Shown in pieces: positions 48,209-56,480 of a DNA stretch of 64,000 bases. The notes below the pieces were generated by a model that had not been told where the DNA came from, ran no database searches, and worked only from the letters and a program-made list of their open reading frames with translations. The translations under genes and the position numbers were made by a program. The first letter of the stretch is position 1, and every line of letters starts with the position of its first letter. Source of the DNA: Hyalangium versicolor (lineage in GTDB: Bacteria; Myxococcota; Myxococcia; Myxococcales; Myxococcaceae); assembly GCF_020103695.1 (NCBI RefSeq), contig NZ_JAHXBF010000003.1:186001-250000 (forward strand). The letters run 5' to 3'.

Positions 48209-49352
48209 GGCGGAGGCGGTGGTGGGCATTGAGCCCATCCGCCTGGTGCAGTTCACCCGGTCGTTCTACATCGGAGGCACGGAGGTCCAGGTTCTCGAGC
48301 TGCTGCGTGGGCTCCCTTCGAGCTACCGGTTGCAGGTGTCGGTGCTCGAGGAGGTGGGGCCGCTGGTGGGGGAGCTCCGGAAGTTGGGGTTCACGCCGGA
48401 GGAGTTTCCGCTCCACGGCTCGCTGGCGCGTCCCAACACGGCGTGGCAGCTGCTGAGGCTGGCGCGGTGGCTGGAGCAGAACCGCATCGAGCTGGTCCAC
48501 GTGCATGACTTCTACGCGACGATGCTCGCAGTGCCGGCGGCGAAGCTGGCCGGGGCCAAGGTCATCGTCAGCCGGTTGGATCTGGCGCACTGGCATGGCC
48601 CGGCGCGGCGCGCGGTGCTCGCCCGGCTCACCGGCATGGCGGACCATGTGGTGGCCAACGCGGCGGCCATCCGCCGGATGCTGGTGGAGGAGGAGGGCCT
48701 GCCCGAGTCGCGAGTGAGCGTCATCCACAACGGCCTGGATCTGCCGCGCTTCGACACGCGGATCCGCCAGGGACTCAAGTCGCCGGTGCCGGAGATTGGG
48801 GGCGCTCCCTTGCTGGTGCACGTGGCCAACATGAACCACGTGGTGAAGCGGCAGGAGGATGTGCTGCAGGCGCTGGCGCTCCTGCGGCGCGAGGGCTTGA
48901 AGCTGCACGCCTTCTTCGTGGGAGACGGGCCCCGCCGCCCCGAACTGGAGCGCAAGGCGGTGGAACTGGGCGTGAAGGACCTGGCCCACTTCCTCGGCCA
49001 CCGCGGCGACGTGCCGGCCCTCTACGCGCGGGCGAACCTGGGAGTGCTCTGCTCCACGGCCGAGGGCATGTCGAACGCGGTAATGGAGGGCATGGCCGCG
49101 GGGCTGCCCATGGTGGTGACGGCGGTGGGAGGCAACCCGGATCTCATCGTCGACGGAGTGCGCGGCAAGGTGGTGCAGCCCGAGCGTCCCGCCGAGCTCG
49201 CCGACGCCTTCCGCTGGCTGCTCGAGCACCCGGAGCGGGCCAAGGACCTGGGCGCGGCGGCCCGGGGCTTCGTGCGCCGGGAACTCTCCCTGGAGCGCAT
49301 GGTTCAGCGCCATGACGCGCTGTATCAACGCGTCGCACGGCCCACGCAATAG
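48198..49352 (+). CDS. GT4-family glycosyltransferase
   Basis: 384 residues from ATG 48198, overlapping the upstream gene by 11 bases. N-terminal half: FTRSFYIGGTEVQVLELL and LVHVHDFYAT. C-terminal half: VHVANMNHVVKRQEDVL, FFVGDGPRRPELE and the nucleotide-sugar motif CSTAEGMSNAVMEGMAAGLPMV with its Glu-x7-Glu pattern. It transfers a sugar, probably on the cytoplasmic side, for the polysaccharide handled by the Wzy-like protein. Confidence 0.9.
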   Translation: MRREAEAVVGIEPIRLVQFTRSFYIGGTEVQVLELLRGLPSSYRLQVSVLEEVGPLVGELRKLGFTPEEFPLHGSLARPNTAWQLLRLARWLEQNRIELVHVHDFYATMLAVPAAKLAGAKVIVSRLDLAHWHGPARRAVLARLTGMADHVVANAAAIRRMLVEEEGLPESRVSVIHNGLDLPRFDTRIRQGLKSPVPEIGGAPLLVHVANMNHVVKRQEDVLQALALLRREGLKLHAFFVGDGPRRPELERKAVELGVKDLAHFLGHRGDVPALYARANLGVLCSTAEGMSNAVMEGMAAGLPMVVTAVGGNPDLIVDGVRGKVVQPERPAELADAFRWLLEHPERAKDLGAAARGFVRRELSLERMVQRHDALYQRVARPTQ

Positions 49353-49406
49353 GTGCACCGGCCGGGCGTAGAGGGAGGACACACTCCCTCTCGAGGACTC
49401 GACTGC

Positions 49407-50093
49407 ATGCACCTGCCGCTGATGCTTCTCCTGGCCGCGGCCCCCGCCCCCCAGTCCTGGAACTTCCAGACCGATGGAACCCCGGAAGTGCGGATTTCGA
49501 ATATTGAAGGCGAAATCGTGATAGAAGGGGTTGACGGGAATAACGTATTAATCCAAGTATTGCAGGACGGGAGCGAGGCGCGGCGGCGGGAGTCTCCGGT
49601 GGAGGTCGTCCAGGAAGGCGACGTGGTGAGGGCGCGGGTGTGCTGTGGCCCGTGCGAAGAGAAGCGTCACTCTTGCAATGACGTGGCGAAAACCCGTTTT
49701 CGGGTGCAGGTGCCTCGCGGCTCAGAGCTGAACTTGAGCGCTGTGAACGCTGAGGTAAAGGTGGCGGGGGTAGAGGGTGAGCAGGAGATCTCCACGGTGG
49801 ATGGACGGGTGGAGACGAGCGGTTCGCAGGGCGCGGTGTCGGTGAGTGCGGTGAGCGGCGCGGTGGTGCTGAAGCCTGGGGTGGTAGGGGAGACGTCGGT
49901 GAGCACGGTCTCGGGCTCGGTGAAGCTGAAGATGCCGAAGGGCACGGACGCGCAGCTGGAATTTTCATCAGTGGGCGGCAGCTTCAACGGTCAGGCGACG
50001 GCGCTGGGCGGGGTGAAGCGCAAGTACGGGAAGGGCACCCACGAGATTCAAGTCAGCACCGTGAGCGGAGAGCTCCAGGTGCAACAAGATTGA
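49407..50093 (+). CDS. DUF4097-type beta-helix protein
   Basis: 228 residues. A hydrophobic N-terminus (LPLMLLLAAAPAP) suggests export. The rest is a run of short beta repeats with SxVxGxVxL phrases (ISTVDGRVETSG, VSAVSGAVVLK, VSTVSGSVKLKM), the pattern of DUF4097 solenoids. Codons between about 49485 and 49570 are unusually AT-rich, with ATA and TTA. A strong terminator follows at 50130. Confidence 0.75.
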   Translation: MHLPLMLLLAAAPAPQSWNFQTDGTPEVRISNIEGEIVIEGVDGNNVLIQVLQDGSEARRRESPVEVVQEGDVVRARVCCGPCEEKRHSCNDVAKTRFRVQVPRGSELNLSAVNAEVKVAGVEGEQEISTVDGRVETSGSQGAVSVSAVSGAVVLKPGVVGETSVSTVSGSVKLKMPKGTDAQLEFSSVGGSFNGQATALGGVKRKYGKGTHEIQVSTVSGELQVQQD

Positions 50094-50129
50094 CGTCCAG
50101 GGGATCGGCTCCATGAGGGCCGACGCCCG

Positions 50130-50180
50130 GGGCGCTCGCCGGTCAAACTCCAAGGGGCCGGCGGGCGCCCTTATTTTTTG
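50130..50180 (+). terminator. Intrinsic terminator after the DUF4097 gene
   Basis: A 13-bp stem (50130-50142 with 50158-50170, one G-U pair), a 15-base loop and then TTATTTTTTG. This is the clearest plus-strand terminator in the window, 37 bases after the stop. Confidence 0.85.
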
Positions 50181-50190
50181 CGGGTCGAAG

Positions 50191-50484
50191 GTGGCACTCG
50201 AAGCGAAGCGAGACTCCCAGGATCCCCAGCGCGATGGGGACGTGAAGCAGCAGGAGCGCCTGGAGGACTTCGTGGGCGGCGGGCGCATCCGCTGCCCCAA
50301 GTGCGGCTGGAGGCCGCGCAAGACGGACCGCTGGGGGTGCCGCTGCGGCTGCTCGTGGAACACGTTCGACACGGGCGGCCGCTGCCCCGAGTGCGAGCGG
50401 CAGTGGCGCAACACTCAGTGCCTGCGCTGCCAGGAGTGGAGCCCCCACGAGGACTGGTACAGCGAGAAGCCCGCCGGAGCGTGA
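50191..50484 (+). CDS. Small zinc-ribbon protein, function unknown
   Basis: 97 residues with four Cys pairs in a compact region: CPKCGW, CRCGC, CPEC and CLRC, so two zinc-binding ribbons are likely. GTG 50191 is preferred because the only upstream ATG (50113) lies in front of the terminator at 50130-50180, and translation from it would cross the hairpin. The ribosome-binding site is weak. Convergent with the copper amine oxidase gene. I do not recognise the family. Confidence 0.6.
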   Translation: MALEAKRDSQDPQRDGDVKQQERLEDFVGGGRIRCPKCGWRPRKTDRWGCRCGCSWNTFDTGGRCPECERQWRNTQCLRCQEWSPHEDWYSEKPAGA

Positions 50485-50516
50485 GGCGGGCCTCGGGGCA
50501 CGGACGCCGGATGGAC

Positions 50517-51758
50517 TCAGGGGTCGAGCGGGCTCTTGGTGTGGAAGCTCCGCGGCTGGAGGGAGAAGGACATCCACTTGATGGGCATGTTGTTCTGGTC
50601 CTCGTCCCGCGGCATGTGGAAGTGCCGGTTGATGTACCAGACCACCAGGTCCTGTCCGTCCACGGATTGCCCGTTGACCATGGCGCTCACGTTCGAGGGA
50701 GCGGAGCTGCAGCTTGAGTCGATGTGCGGGGTGAAGTTGCCCACCGCGAGCGATTCGCAGCCGTTGTAGCGGGTGACCCAGAACTCGTGCGCGGCCCAGG
50801 GCTCCGAGGTGGTGGCCTGGCCCGCCCATAGCCCCTGGATGTTGGGCATGAGCTCGTAGCCGATGTGGCGCCCCTCGCTGTTGGTGATCGCCTTGTCGTA
50901 GATGAACCACGAGGTGTAGCTCGACGGGACGAGATCCTCACCGGTCTCGGTGGGGATGTGCGTCATGACGTTGATGCCGCAGGAGCCTGGTGCGGCGCAG
51001 GAGCCGTCGGGAGAGGGGGCCGTGGACGGCTGGAAGGTCATCCTCTCCACGGCGTCGTTCGCCGGACCCCCGATGTCGAAGTCGAGCCGGTAATAGACGT
51101 TGTGCAGGTGGGAGATGCCATAAGCCGGCGTCGCGTTGGCTTCGGAGTCCAGGCGGGTGCCGTAGGCCGCATAGGCTGCGCCTGAGATGACGCGCTGGAG
51201 CCGGCCCGCCAGCCCCAGCTTGGGCATGATGGTGCCGTCGTCATGGAACTCCCAGCGGTTGATGTACGTGTACTCGCCGAGCTGCGAGGCCATGCTCACC
51301 GAGACGCTCTCTCCCATCTGGAAGGTGTTCATGTACTTCCAGGCGTAGCCGCGATCGTCGACGTTCTTGCAGATCAGGTTGTTGGCCAGCAGCGTTCCGC
51401 CCGCGCATTCGGAGGGGGACAGCGCGAGGGCGTTGAAGCCCAGCCCCGCGTTGGTGACGTCGAGGGGGCGCGGGCTGCCCGTGACGTAGGGGACATGGAT
51501 CTCCGAGATGCTCCCCTCGGCGAGCACCAGCCGGGTCATGCCTCCTCGGGGCGTGAAGCTGGCCATGCCGATGACGAGCCCCTCGCACGGACAGCTCTGC
51601 ACGGTGAACTGCCACCGTGTGCCCGAGGTGAAGGTTTGATCAATCTGGGTGTAACCGGTGCAAGCCGCCGGGGAGCACCCTTGAGCCTCCGCCACCTTCG
51701 CAAAGCCGAGCACCACCACGAGCCCCACGAGCCCTGGGACGACGCGAGATCCAGCCAT
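50517..51758 (-). CDS. Short secreted copper amine oxidase-like protein
   Basis: 413 residues, against ~650-750 for typical copper amine oxidases; only the catalytic domain is present after a signal peptide (LVVVLGFAKVAEA). Alignable motifs: SEIHVPYVTGSPRPLDV with the putative base Asp100, then ICKNVDDRGYAWK. The cofactor motif reads Glu-Tyr163-Thr-Tyr, where the family has Asn-Tyr-Asp/Glu-Tyr. Copper ligands His217 and His219 (SHLHNVYYRLDFDI) and His381 (HMPRDED) are in place. The topaquinone tyrosine is kept but its neighbours are changed, so activity is uncertain. AGGGGGG precedes ATG 51758. Confidence 0.78.
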   Translation of the reverse strand: MAGSRVVPGLVGLVVVLGFAKVAEAQGCSPAACTGYTQIDQTFTSGTRWQFTVQSCPCEGLVIGMASFTPRGGMTRLVLAEGSISEIHVPYVTGSPRPLDVTNAGLGFNALALSPSECAGGTLLANNLICKNVDDRGYAWKYMNTFQMGESVSVSMASQLGEYTYINRWEFHDDGTIMPKLGLAGRLQRVISGAAYAAYGTRLDSEANATPAYGISHLHNVYYRLDFDIGGPANDAVERMTFQPSTAPSPDGSCAAPGSCGINVMTHIPTETGEDLVPSSYTSWFIYDKAITNSEGRHIGYELMPNIQGLWAGQATTSEPWAAHEFWVTRYNGCESLAVGNFTPHIDSSCSSAPSNVSAMVNGQSVDGQDLVVWYINRHFHMPRDEDQNNMPIKWMSFSLQPRSFHTKSPLDP

Positions 51759-51877
51759 GTTCCCCCCCTGCTGCGGATGACCGCGAGCGTGGGGGAGGAG
51801 TTATGGACGGCGCTCGTACGCGCCATCGGGCAGCAAAGGGCAGCCCTCCGCGCGGCTCAGGACAGAGGGCTTCTTCG

Positions 51878-52981
51878 TTAGGACACCTTGGAATCGGCGG
51901 GGACCGGATCGCGGTGATCCGCACCGATGGCCTCTCGGACAGAGCGGAAACCATCCCGGGCGAGCAGGGGACCCAGCTCTCGGATGATCCGCCGCACCAT
52001 GCCTGGGCCCTCGTAGATGAAGCCGGTATAGGCCTGGACGACGGAGGCGCCGGCTCGGAGCTTCTCGTACACGTCCTGCGCGGTGAAGACGCCCCCCACA
52101 CCGATGATGGGAAGAGCACCCCCGCTGCGCTGCCAGGCGCGCCGGATGACGGCGTTGGAGGGCTCTCGCACCGGAGCCCCGGACAGGCCGCCTGCCTCCT
52201 TCGCTAGCGGATGCTCGAAGGGACGGGCGATGGTGGTGTTGGTGGCGATCAGCCCCGAGAGTCCACACGCGCGGGCTACGTCCACCACCTCGTCCACCGC
52301 CTCGGGCGTAAGATCCGGAGCGATCTTCAGGAACAGGGGCTTGCCGGGAGCTACGCGCTCCAGACGCTCCTTCACCGCGCGCAGCAGGGCCGTGAGCTGT
52401 TCGGGCTCCTGGAGTTTGCGCAGGCCCGGCGTGTTGGGAGAGCTGGCATTGACGACGACGTAGTCCCCGAGCGGCGCCAGCGCGTCCACGCAGGCCACGT
52501 AGTCGTCCACGGCCTGCTCCAGCGGTGTGTCCTTGTTCTTGCCCAGGTTCACGCCCAGGGGGCCGGGGTTCCAGGCTCGCGAGCGCAGGTGCTCGGCGGC
52601 CACGGCGGCACCGTGGTTGTTGAAGCCCATGCGGTTGATGAGGGCGCGGTGCTCGGGGAGCCGGAAGAGGCGCGGGCGCGGGTTGCCCGGCTGGGGGCGC
52701 GGGGTGACGGTTCCGATCTCCACCGCCGCGAAGCCGCAGGAGAACAGGCCATCAATGGCCTCCGCGTCCTTGTCGAGCCCGGCGGCCAGCGCGAGCGGAT
52801 GCTCGAAGCGCATGCCGGCCACTTCCACTGCGAGCTCCGTCGAGGCTTCGCGGAGAGCACGCGCCCGGAGCCACCGGCACAGGCCCGCCCACGCCCCGAG
52901 CACTCGCAGTGCGAGCATGCCCAGGCGGTGGGCACTCTCGGGGGCCAGCATGAACAGGAGCGAGCGGAGGAGTCGGTACAT
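51878..52981 (-). CDS. pyrD: Dihydroorotate dehydrogenase (quinone), class 2
   Basis: 367 residues. The N-terminal amphipathic extension (~1-45) is typical of membrane-associated class 2 enzymes. Catalytic serine is in VVNASSPNTPGLR. FMN-binding phrases are NRMGFNNHG, GVNLGKNKDT, LIATNTT and IIGVGGV. It oxidises dihydroorotate to orotate with quinone in pyrimidine synthesis. It is 29 bases after the adenosine-deaminase-fold gene. Confidence 0.96.
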   Translation of the reverse strand: MYRLLRSLLFMLAPESAHRLGMLALRVLGAWAGLCRWLRARALREASTELAVEVAGMRFEHPLALAAGLDKDAEAIDGLFSCGFAAVEIGTVTPRPQPGNPRPRLFRLPEHRALINRMGFNNHGAAVAAEHLRSRAWNPGPLGVNLGKNKDTPLEQAVDDYVACVDALAPLGDYVVVNASSPNTPGLRKLQEPEQLTALLRAVKERLERVAPGKPLFLKIAPDLTPEAVDEVVDVARACGLSGLIATNTTIARPFEHPLAKEAGGLSGAPVREPSNAVIRRAWQRSGGALPIIGVGGVFTAQDVYEKLRAGASVVQAYTGFIYEGPGMVRRIIRELGPLLARDGFRSVREAIGADHRDPVPADSKVS

Positions 52982-53010
52982 GCGGCCCTTTTACACGAGG
53001 GCCGCCCGCT

Positions 53011-54006
53011 TCAACCGGGGATGAACGAGTACTGCCGCGCCCACGCGAGCGTCTGATCCACCTGCTCGGGGGTGAGGATGCCGTTCTTCTCCACCAGATC
53101 GATCTCCCGGCGCATGTCCGTCTCCAGGAGATAGGGGCCATCGGTGTTGATGGTGAACTTCACCCGCCGGTCCCAGAACGTCTTGATGATGTGGCGCAGC
53201 TCGTCCAGACCTTCCACGGCCTTGGTGTGAAGGTTGGAGGTGGGACACAGCTCCAGCACTACGTCCCGCTCGCGCAGCAGCTTCATCGCGGCCTCGTCAT
53301 ACGCGGCGCGGATGCCGTGGCCGATGCGGTGGGGCTTGAGGCGCTCGACCACCGCCATCACGCCCTCGGCGCCGGTGCCCTTCGTCTCGCCGGTGTGCAC
53401 GGTGCACTTGAGGCCTCCCTTGCGCGCCCTCCCGAAGAGATCCTCGTACTGGCTCACCACTTCGGGCCGCAGCTCGAGCGCGTTCTTCTCCGTGCCCGCC
53501 AGGTCGATGCCGTACACGCCACGGGTGCGGTACTTGATGGCCTTCTCCACCAGGATGGTGTTGAGCGGGTGATCGAACTCGCGCGCCAGGCAGAAGATCA
53601 GGCCCACCTTCACGCCGTACTCCAGCATGGCGCGATCCATGCCTCGCAGCGCGGCGTGGATGATGTGATCCAGGTCCAGCTCGGAGTTGAGGTTGCGCTT
53701 CATCGGGTTGAAGCGCAGTTCGATCTGCGTCACCCGGCTGCCGCGGTACTCCTTGCCAATCACCTCGTACACCGAGCGCTCGATGGCGCTGGGGGACGAC
53801 TGGATCTTCTCCGTCCACGTGTGGAGGATCTTCAGATAATCCTCGAGGCTCCCCACCTTGCCGGGACGCGAGGTGATGAGTTCCACGAAGTCGAAGTAGT
53901 TTTTGACCGGGAGCTTGAAGCCCTGCTGGTGCGCGATGGACCAGAGGATGTGGGGCGCCACGGCGCCGCCCACATGAATATGAAGATCAATGAGGTCGCG
54001 AGCCAT
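53011..54006 (-). CDS. Adenosine-deaminase-fold protein with altered substrate residues
   Basis: 331 residues, TIM-barrel metallohydrolase. Metal and catalytic residues of the family are present: LHIHVGGA (His9, His11), VHTGE, HRIGHG, ELCPTSN and INTDGP (Asp289). Two usual aspartates are missing: the HxHxDG motif reads HIHVGG, and the TDD motif reads TDG. In adenosine deaminase both contact the purine, so the substrate may differ from adenosine. It lies in a minus-strand run with pyrD, an Smr protein and a DjlA-like protein. Confidence 0.8.
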   Translation of the reverse strand: MARDLIDLHIHVGGAVAPHILWSIAHQQGFKLPVKNYFDFVELITSRPGKVGSLEDYLKILHTWTEKIQSSPSAIERSVYEVIGKEYRGSRVTQIELRFNPMKRNLNSELDLDHIIHAALRGMDRAMLEYGVKVGLIFCLAREFDHPLNTILVEKAIKYRTRGVYGIDLAGTEKNALELRPEVVSQYEDLFGRARKGGLKCTVHTGETKGTGAEGVMAVVERLKPHRIGHGIRAAYDEAAMKLLRERDVVLELCPTSNLHTKAVEGLDELRHIIKTFWDRRVKFTINTDGPYLLETDMRREIDLVEKNGILTPEQVDQTLAWARQYSFIPG

Positions 54007-54042
54007 GGCGGTATGTATGCACAGAGCCGCCCGGGCGTCCAG

Positions 54043-54726
54043 CTACCTTCGGAGCAACACGTAGACGGCTCCGGAGCCGCCGTCCTGGGGTTTGGCCGAG
54101 GCGAACGCCAGCACCATCCTCCCGATGCGCTTCTGGCTCAGCCACCCCTTCAGCTGCGCCTTGAGCACCGGGATCTGGTCCTTGGAATGCAAACCTCGGC
54201 CGTGGACGATGAGGACGCACCGCTTGCCTGCCCGGCGGCTGTCCGTCAGGAAACGTTCCAGGGAGTCCCGGGCCTCCACCTGCGTCATGCCGTGCAGGTC
54301 CAGGCGGCCCTGGAGCGAGAAGTCTCCACGACGCAGTGCGCGCAGCAGGTTGCGATCGATGCCGGGGCTGGCTCCCTCGATGAACTCGGAGGAGTCCGAG
54401 ATGTCGAAGTCGCCATCGCTGGAGACGAGCTCCGAGAGCTGGGCGAGCGCCTCGGCATTCTCGTCGATGATCTCGGGCAGGCGCGGGTTGGGCGCGGGGG
54501 CTTCGCCGCGGTTGGTGAGCTGCTGGACGCCATCCATGGCCGAGTAGAAGAGCGAGGCATCATCCTCCTCGGGGGCGGGCTTCTTCCTGGATGGAGGAGG
54601 GGGAGGGGCCTTGGCCTTCGTCGGAGGCTCCGGGGGCTTCTTCTGGATGGCCTTGATGGCGTCCTTGAAGGGGTTGTTGTGGAAGGCCTCTTCCTTCTTC
54701 TTGGGGGGACCGTTGCGTTGGCTCAC
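54043..54726 (-). CDS. Smr-domain protein
   Basis: 227 residues from GTG 54726, with GGAGAG just upstream. A Lys/Pro-rich head (~1-55) leads to the C-terminal Smr domain (~140-227): LDLHGMTQVEARDSLERFL, VLIVHGRGLHSK and FASAKPQDGGSGAVYVLL. Smr domains act as nucleases in MutS2 and related proteins, recently linked to ribosome rescue. Here it is stand-alone and cytoplasmic. Confidence 0.87.
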   Translation of the reverse strand: MSQRNGPPKKKEEAFHNNPFKDAIKAIQKKPPEPPTKAKAPPPPPSRKKPAPEEDDASLFYSAMDGVQQLTNRGEAPAPNPRLPEIIDENAEALAQLSELVSSDGDFDISDSSEFIEGASPGIDRNLLRALRRGDFSLQGRLDLHGMTQVEARDSLERFLTDSRRAGKRCVLIVHGRGLHSKDQIPVLKAQLKGWLSQKRIGRMVLAFASAKPQDGGSGAVYVLLRR

Positions 54727-54765
54727 TGTCTCTCCACGGGTGCCAGTTCCAGGTTTAACCACGCG

Positions 54766-55596
54766 CTACAGTCCGCGCAGGCGGCGAATCATCTCGTATG
54801 CATCCTGAAGCTCCTGGAAGCGCCGGGTGGCTTGCTCGACTGCTCCCGGGCCCAGGTGGGCGACGCGATCCGGATGGTGGGCGGCGGCGAGCTGGCGGTA
54901 GGCCCGCTTCACCTCGGCGTCCGAGGCCCCCGGGTTCAGCCCGAGCCTCGCGTACTCGGTGTGGCCCGTGCCCAGGTAGCGCGCGGTGATGGCGCGCCGG
55001 TCCTCCTCGCTCAGGCCGAGCCCCTTGACGATCTGGCGCAGGGCCTCCTGCTCGGAGCGCTGGAGGGCGCCGTCCACGAGCGCCAGCTGGTACAGGGTGT
55101 CTACCAGCAGCAGGCGGTCCGAGGTGGGCAGCTCGTCCCGGCACGCGGCGATGGACTCCTCCAGCGGTGGGGGCTGCTGGAGGAACTCCTTGAGGTACAG
55201 GCGGACCGTGTCGAGGGCCTCGGGGCCATACTTCAGCTCGTCCTGGAAGTACTCGCGCACCACGCGCACCTCGTCCCGAGACACCTCTCCATCCACCCGG
55301 GCCACCTCGATGAAGAGGGCGCAGAGGTGGCGAGCGAAGTGCTCCTGGGCGTGGGCGTCGATGGCCTCCTGGGTCACGGGCTCGGGCGGCGGGTCGTCCT
55401 TCGAGACGAGCCCGGCCTCCTCGAGTTGCTCGAGCGGGTTGGAGGCGGGCATGGCGTGGGTGTTGTCGTAGTAGTGGCCGGCCAGCCCACCCACGAAGGT
55501 GAGCAGGACGATGGCCCACGGGCCTCCGATCCAGAGACCCAGCATCAAGCCCACGATTGCTCCGAGCACTTTTCCTGGCGCCACGGCCGCGTTCAC
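54766..55596 (-). CDS. TerB/DjlA-like J-domain membrane protein
   Basis: 276 residues from GTG 55596. One or two N-terminal membrane helices ([18 protein letters not shown], then [16 protein letters not shown]), a TerB-like helical domain (~85-205) and a C-terminal J domain with HPD (AAAHHPDRV). This is the DjlA architecture, a membrane-anchored DnaK co-chaperone. It is divergent from folD with a 38-base gap. Confidence 0.88.
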   Translation of the reverse strand: MNAAVAPGKVLGAIVGLMLGLWIGGPWAIVLLTFVGGLAGHYYDNTHAMPASNPLEQLEEAGLVSKDDPPPEPVTQEAIDAHAQEHFARHLCALFIEVARVDGEVSRDEVRVVREYFQDELKYGPEALDTVRLYLKEFLQQPPPLEESIAACRDELPTSDRLLLVDTLYQLALVDGALQRSEQEALRQIVKGLGLSEEDRRAITARYLGTGHTEYARLGLNPGASDAEVKRAYRQLAAAHHPDRVAHLGPGAVEQATRRFQELQDAYEMIRRLRGL

Positions 55597-55634
55597 CCCT
55601 TGCTGGAGCAGTTTGGCATAGAGTTCGTCCGTTC

Positions 55635-56480
55635 ATGGCTCAGTTGATTGATGGCAAGGCAGTGGCAGCTCGGGTGAGGGCGGAGGTGAAGGTGGAGGTC
55701 GAGCGCCTCAAGGCGCAGCGGGAGTTGACTCCGGGGCTTGCCGTGATCCGGGTGGGAGAGGACCCTGCCTCGAAGATCTACGTCACCGGGAAGAAGAAGG
55801 CGGCCGAGGAGCTCGGGTTCAACTCCTGGGAGCACCACCTGGAGGCGAGCATCTTCCAGGACGAGCTGTTGGCGCTGGTGCAGAAGCTCAACGCGGACCC
55901 GGCGGTGCACGGCATCCTCGTTCAGCTCCCGCTGCCTCGGCACATCGACGCGGAGCGGGTCATCGCCACGGTGAGCCCCGAGAAGGACGTGGATGGCTTC
56001 CACCCCATCAACGCGGGCCTGTTGTCTCTCGGCAAGCCGGGGCTGAGGCCCTGCACTCCGTTCGGGGTGATGCGGCTGCTGGAAGAGGCGAAGTGCGAGA
56101 TCGCCGGCAAGCGGGCCGTAGTGGTGGGGCGCAGCAACATCGTGGGCAAGCCCCAGGCGCTGATGCTGCTCCAGGCGGACGCCACGGTGACGATCTGCCA
56201 CCGCAAGAGCGATCTGCCTCGCGAGGTGGCCATGGCGGACATCCTCGTCGTCGCGGTGGGCGTGCCGGAGCTCATCCAGGGCGAGTGGATCAAGCCCGGC
56301 GCGGTCGTCATCGACGTGGGGCAGAACCGCAGGGCCGATGGGAAGCTCGTGGGGGATGTGGACTTCCAGAGCGCCTCGCAGCGCGCGTCCGCCATCACTC
56401 CGGTCCCTGGCGGCGTGGGGCCGATGACGATCGCCATGCTGATGCGCAACACGATCATCGCCGCCACGGGGGGCGTGTAA
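55635..56480 (+). CDS. folD: Bifunctional methylene-THF dehydrogenase/methenyl-THF cyclohydrolase
   Basis: 281 residues. Signatures: [23 protein letters not shown] (active-site Lys), [32 protein letters not shown] and [16 protein letters not shown]. It interconverts methylene- and formyl-THF. The stop overlaps the next start by one base (TAATG), which indicates translational coupling. Confidence 0.97.
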   Translation: MAQLIDGKAVAARVRAEVKVEVERLKAQRELTPGLAVIRVGEDPASKIYVTGKKKAAEELGFNSWEHHLEASIFQDELLALVQKLNADPAVHGILVQLPLPRHIDAERVIATVSPEKDVDGFHPINAGLLSLGKPGLRPCTPFGVMRLLEEAKCEIAGKRAVVVGRSNIVGKPQALMLLQADATVTICHRKSDLPREVAMADILVVAVGVPELIQGEWIKPGAVVIDVGQNRRADGKLVGDVDFQSASQRASAITPVPGGVGPMTIAMLMRNTIIAATGGV

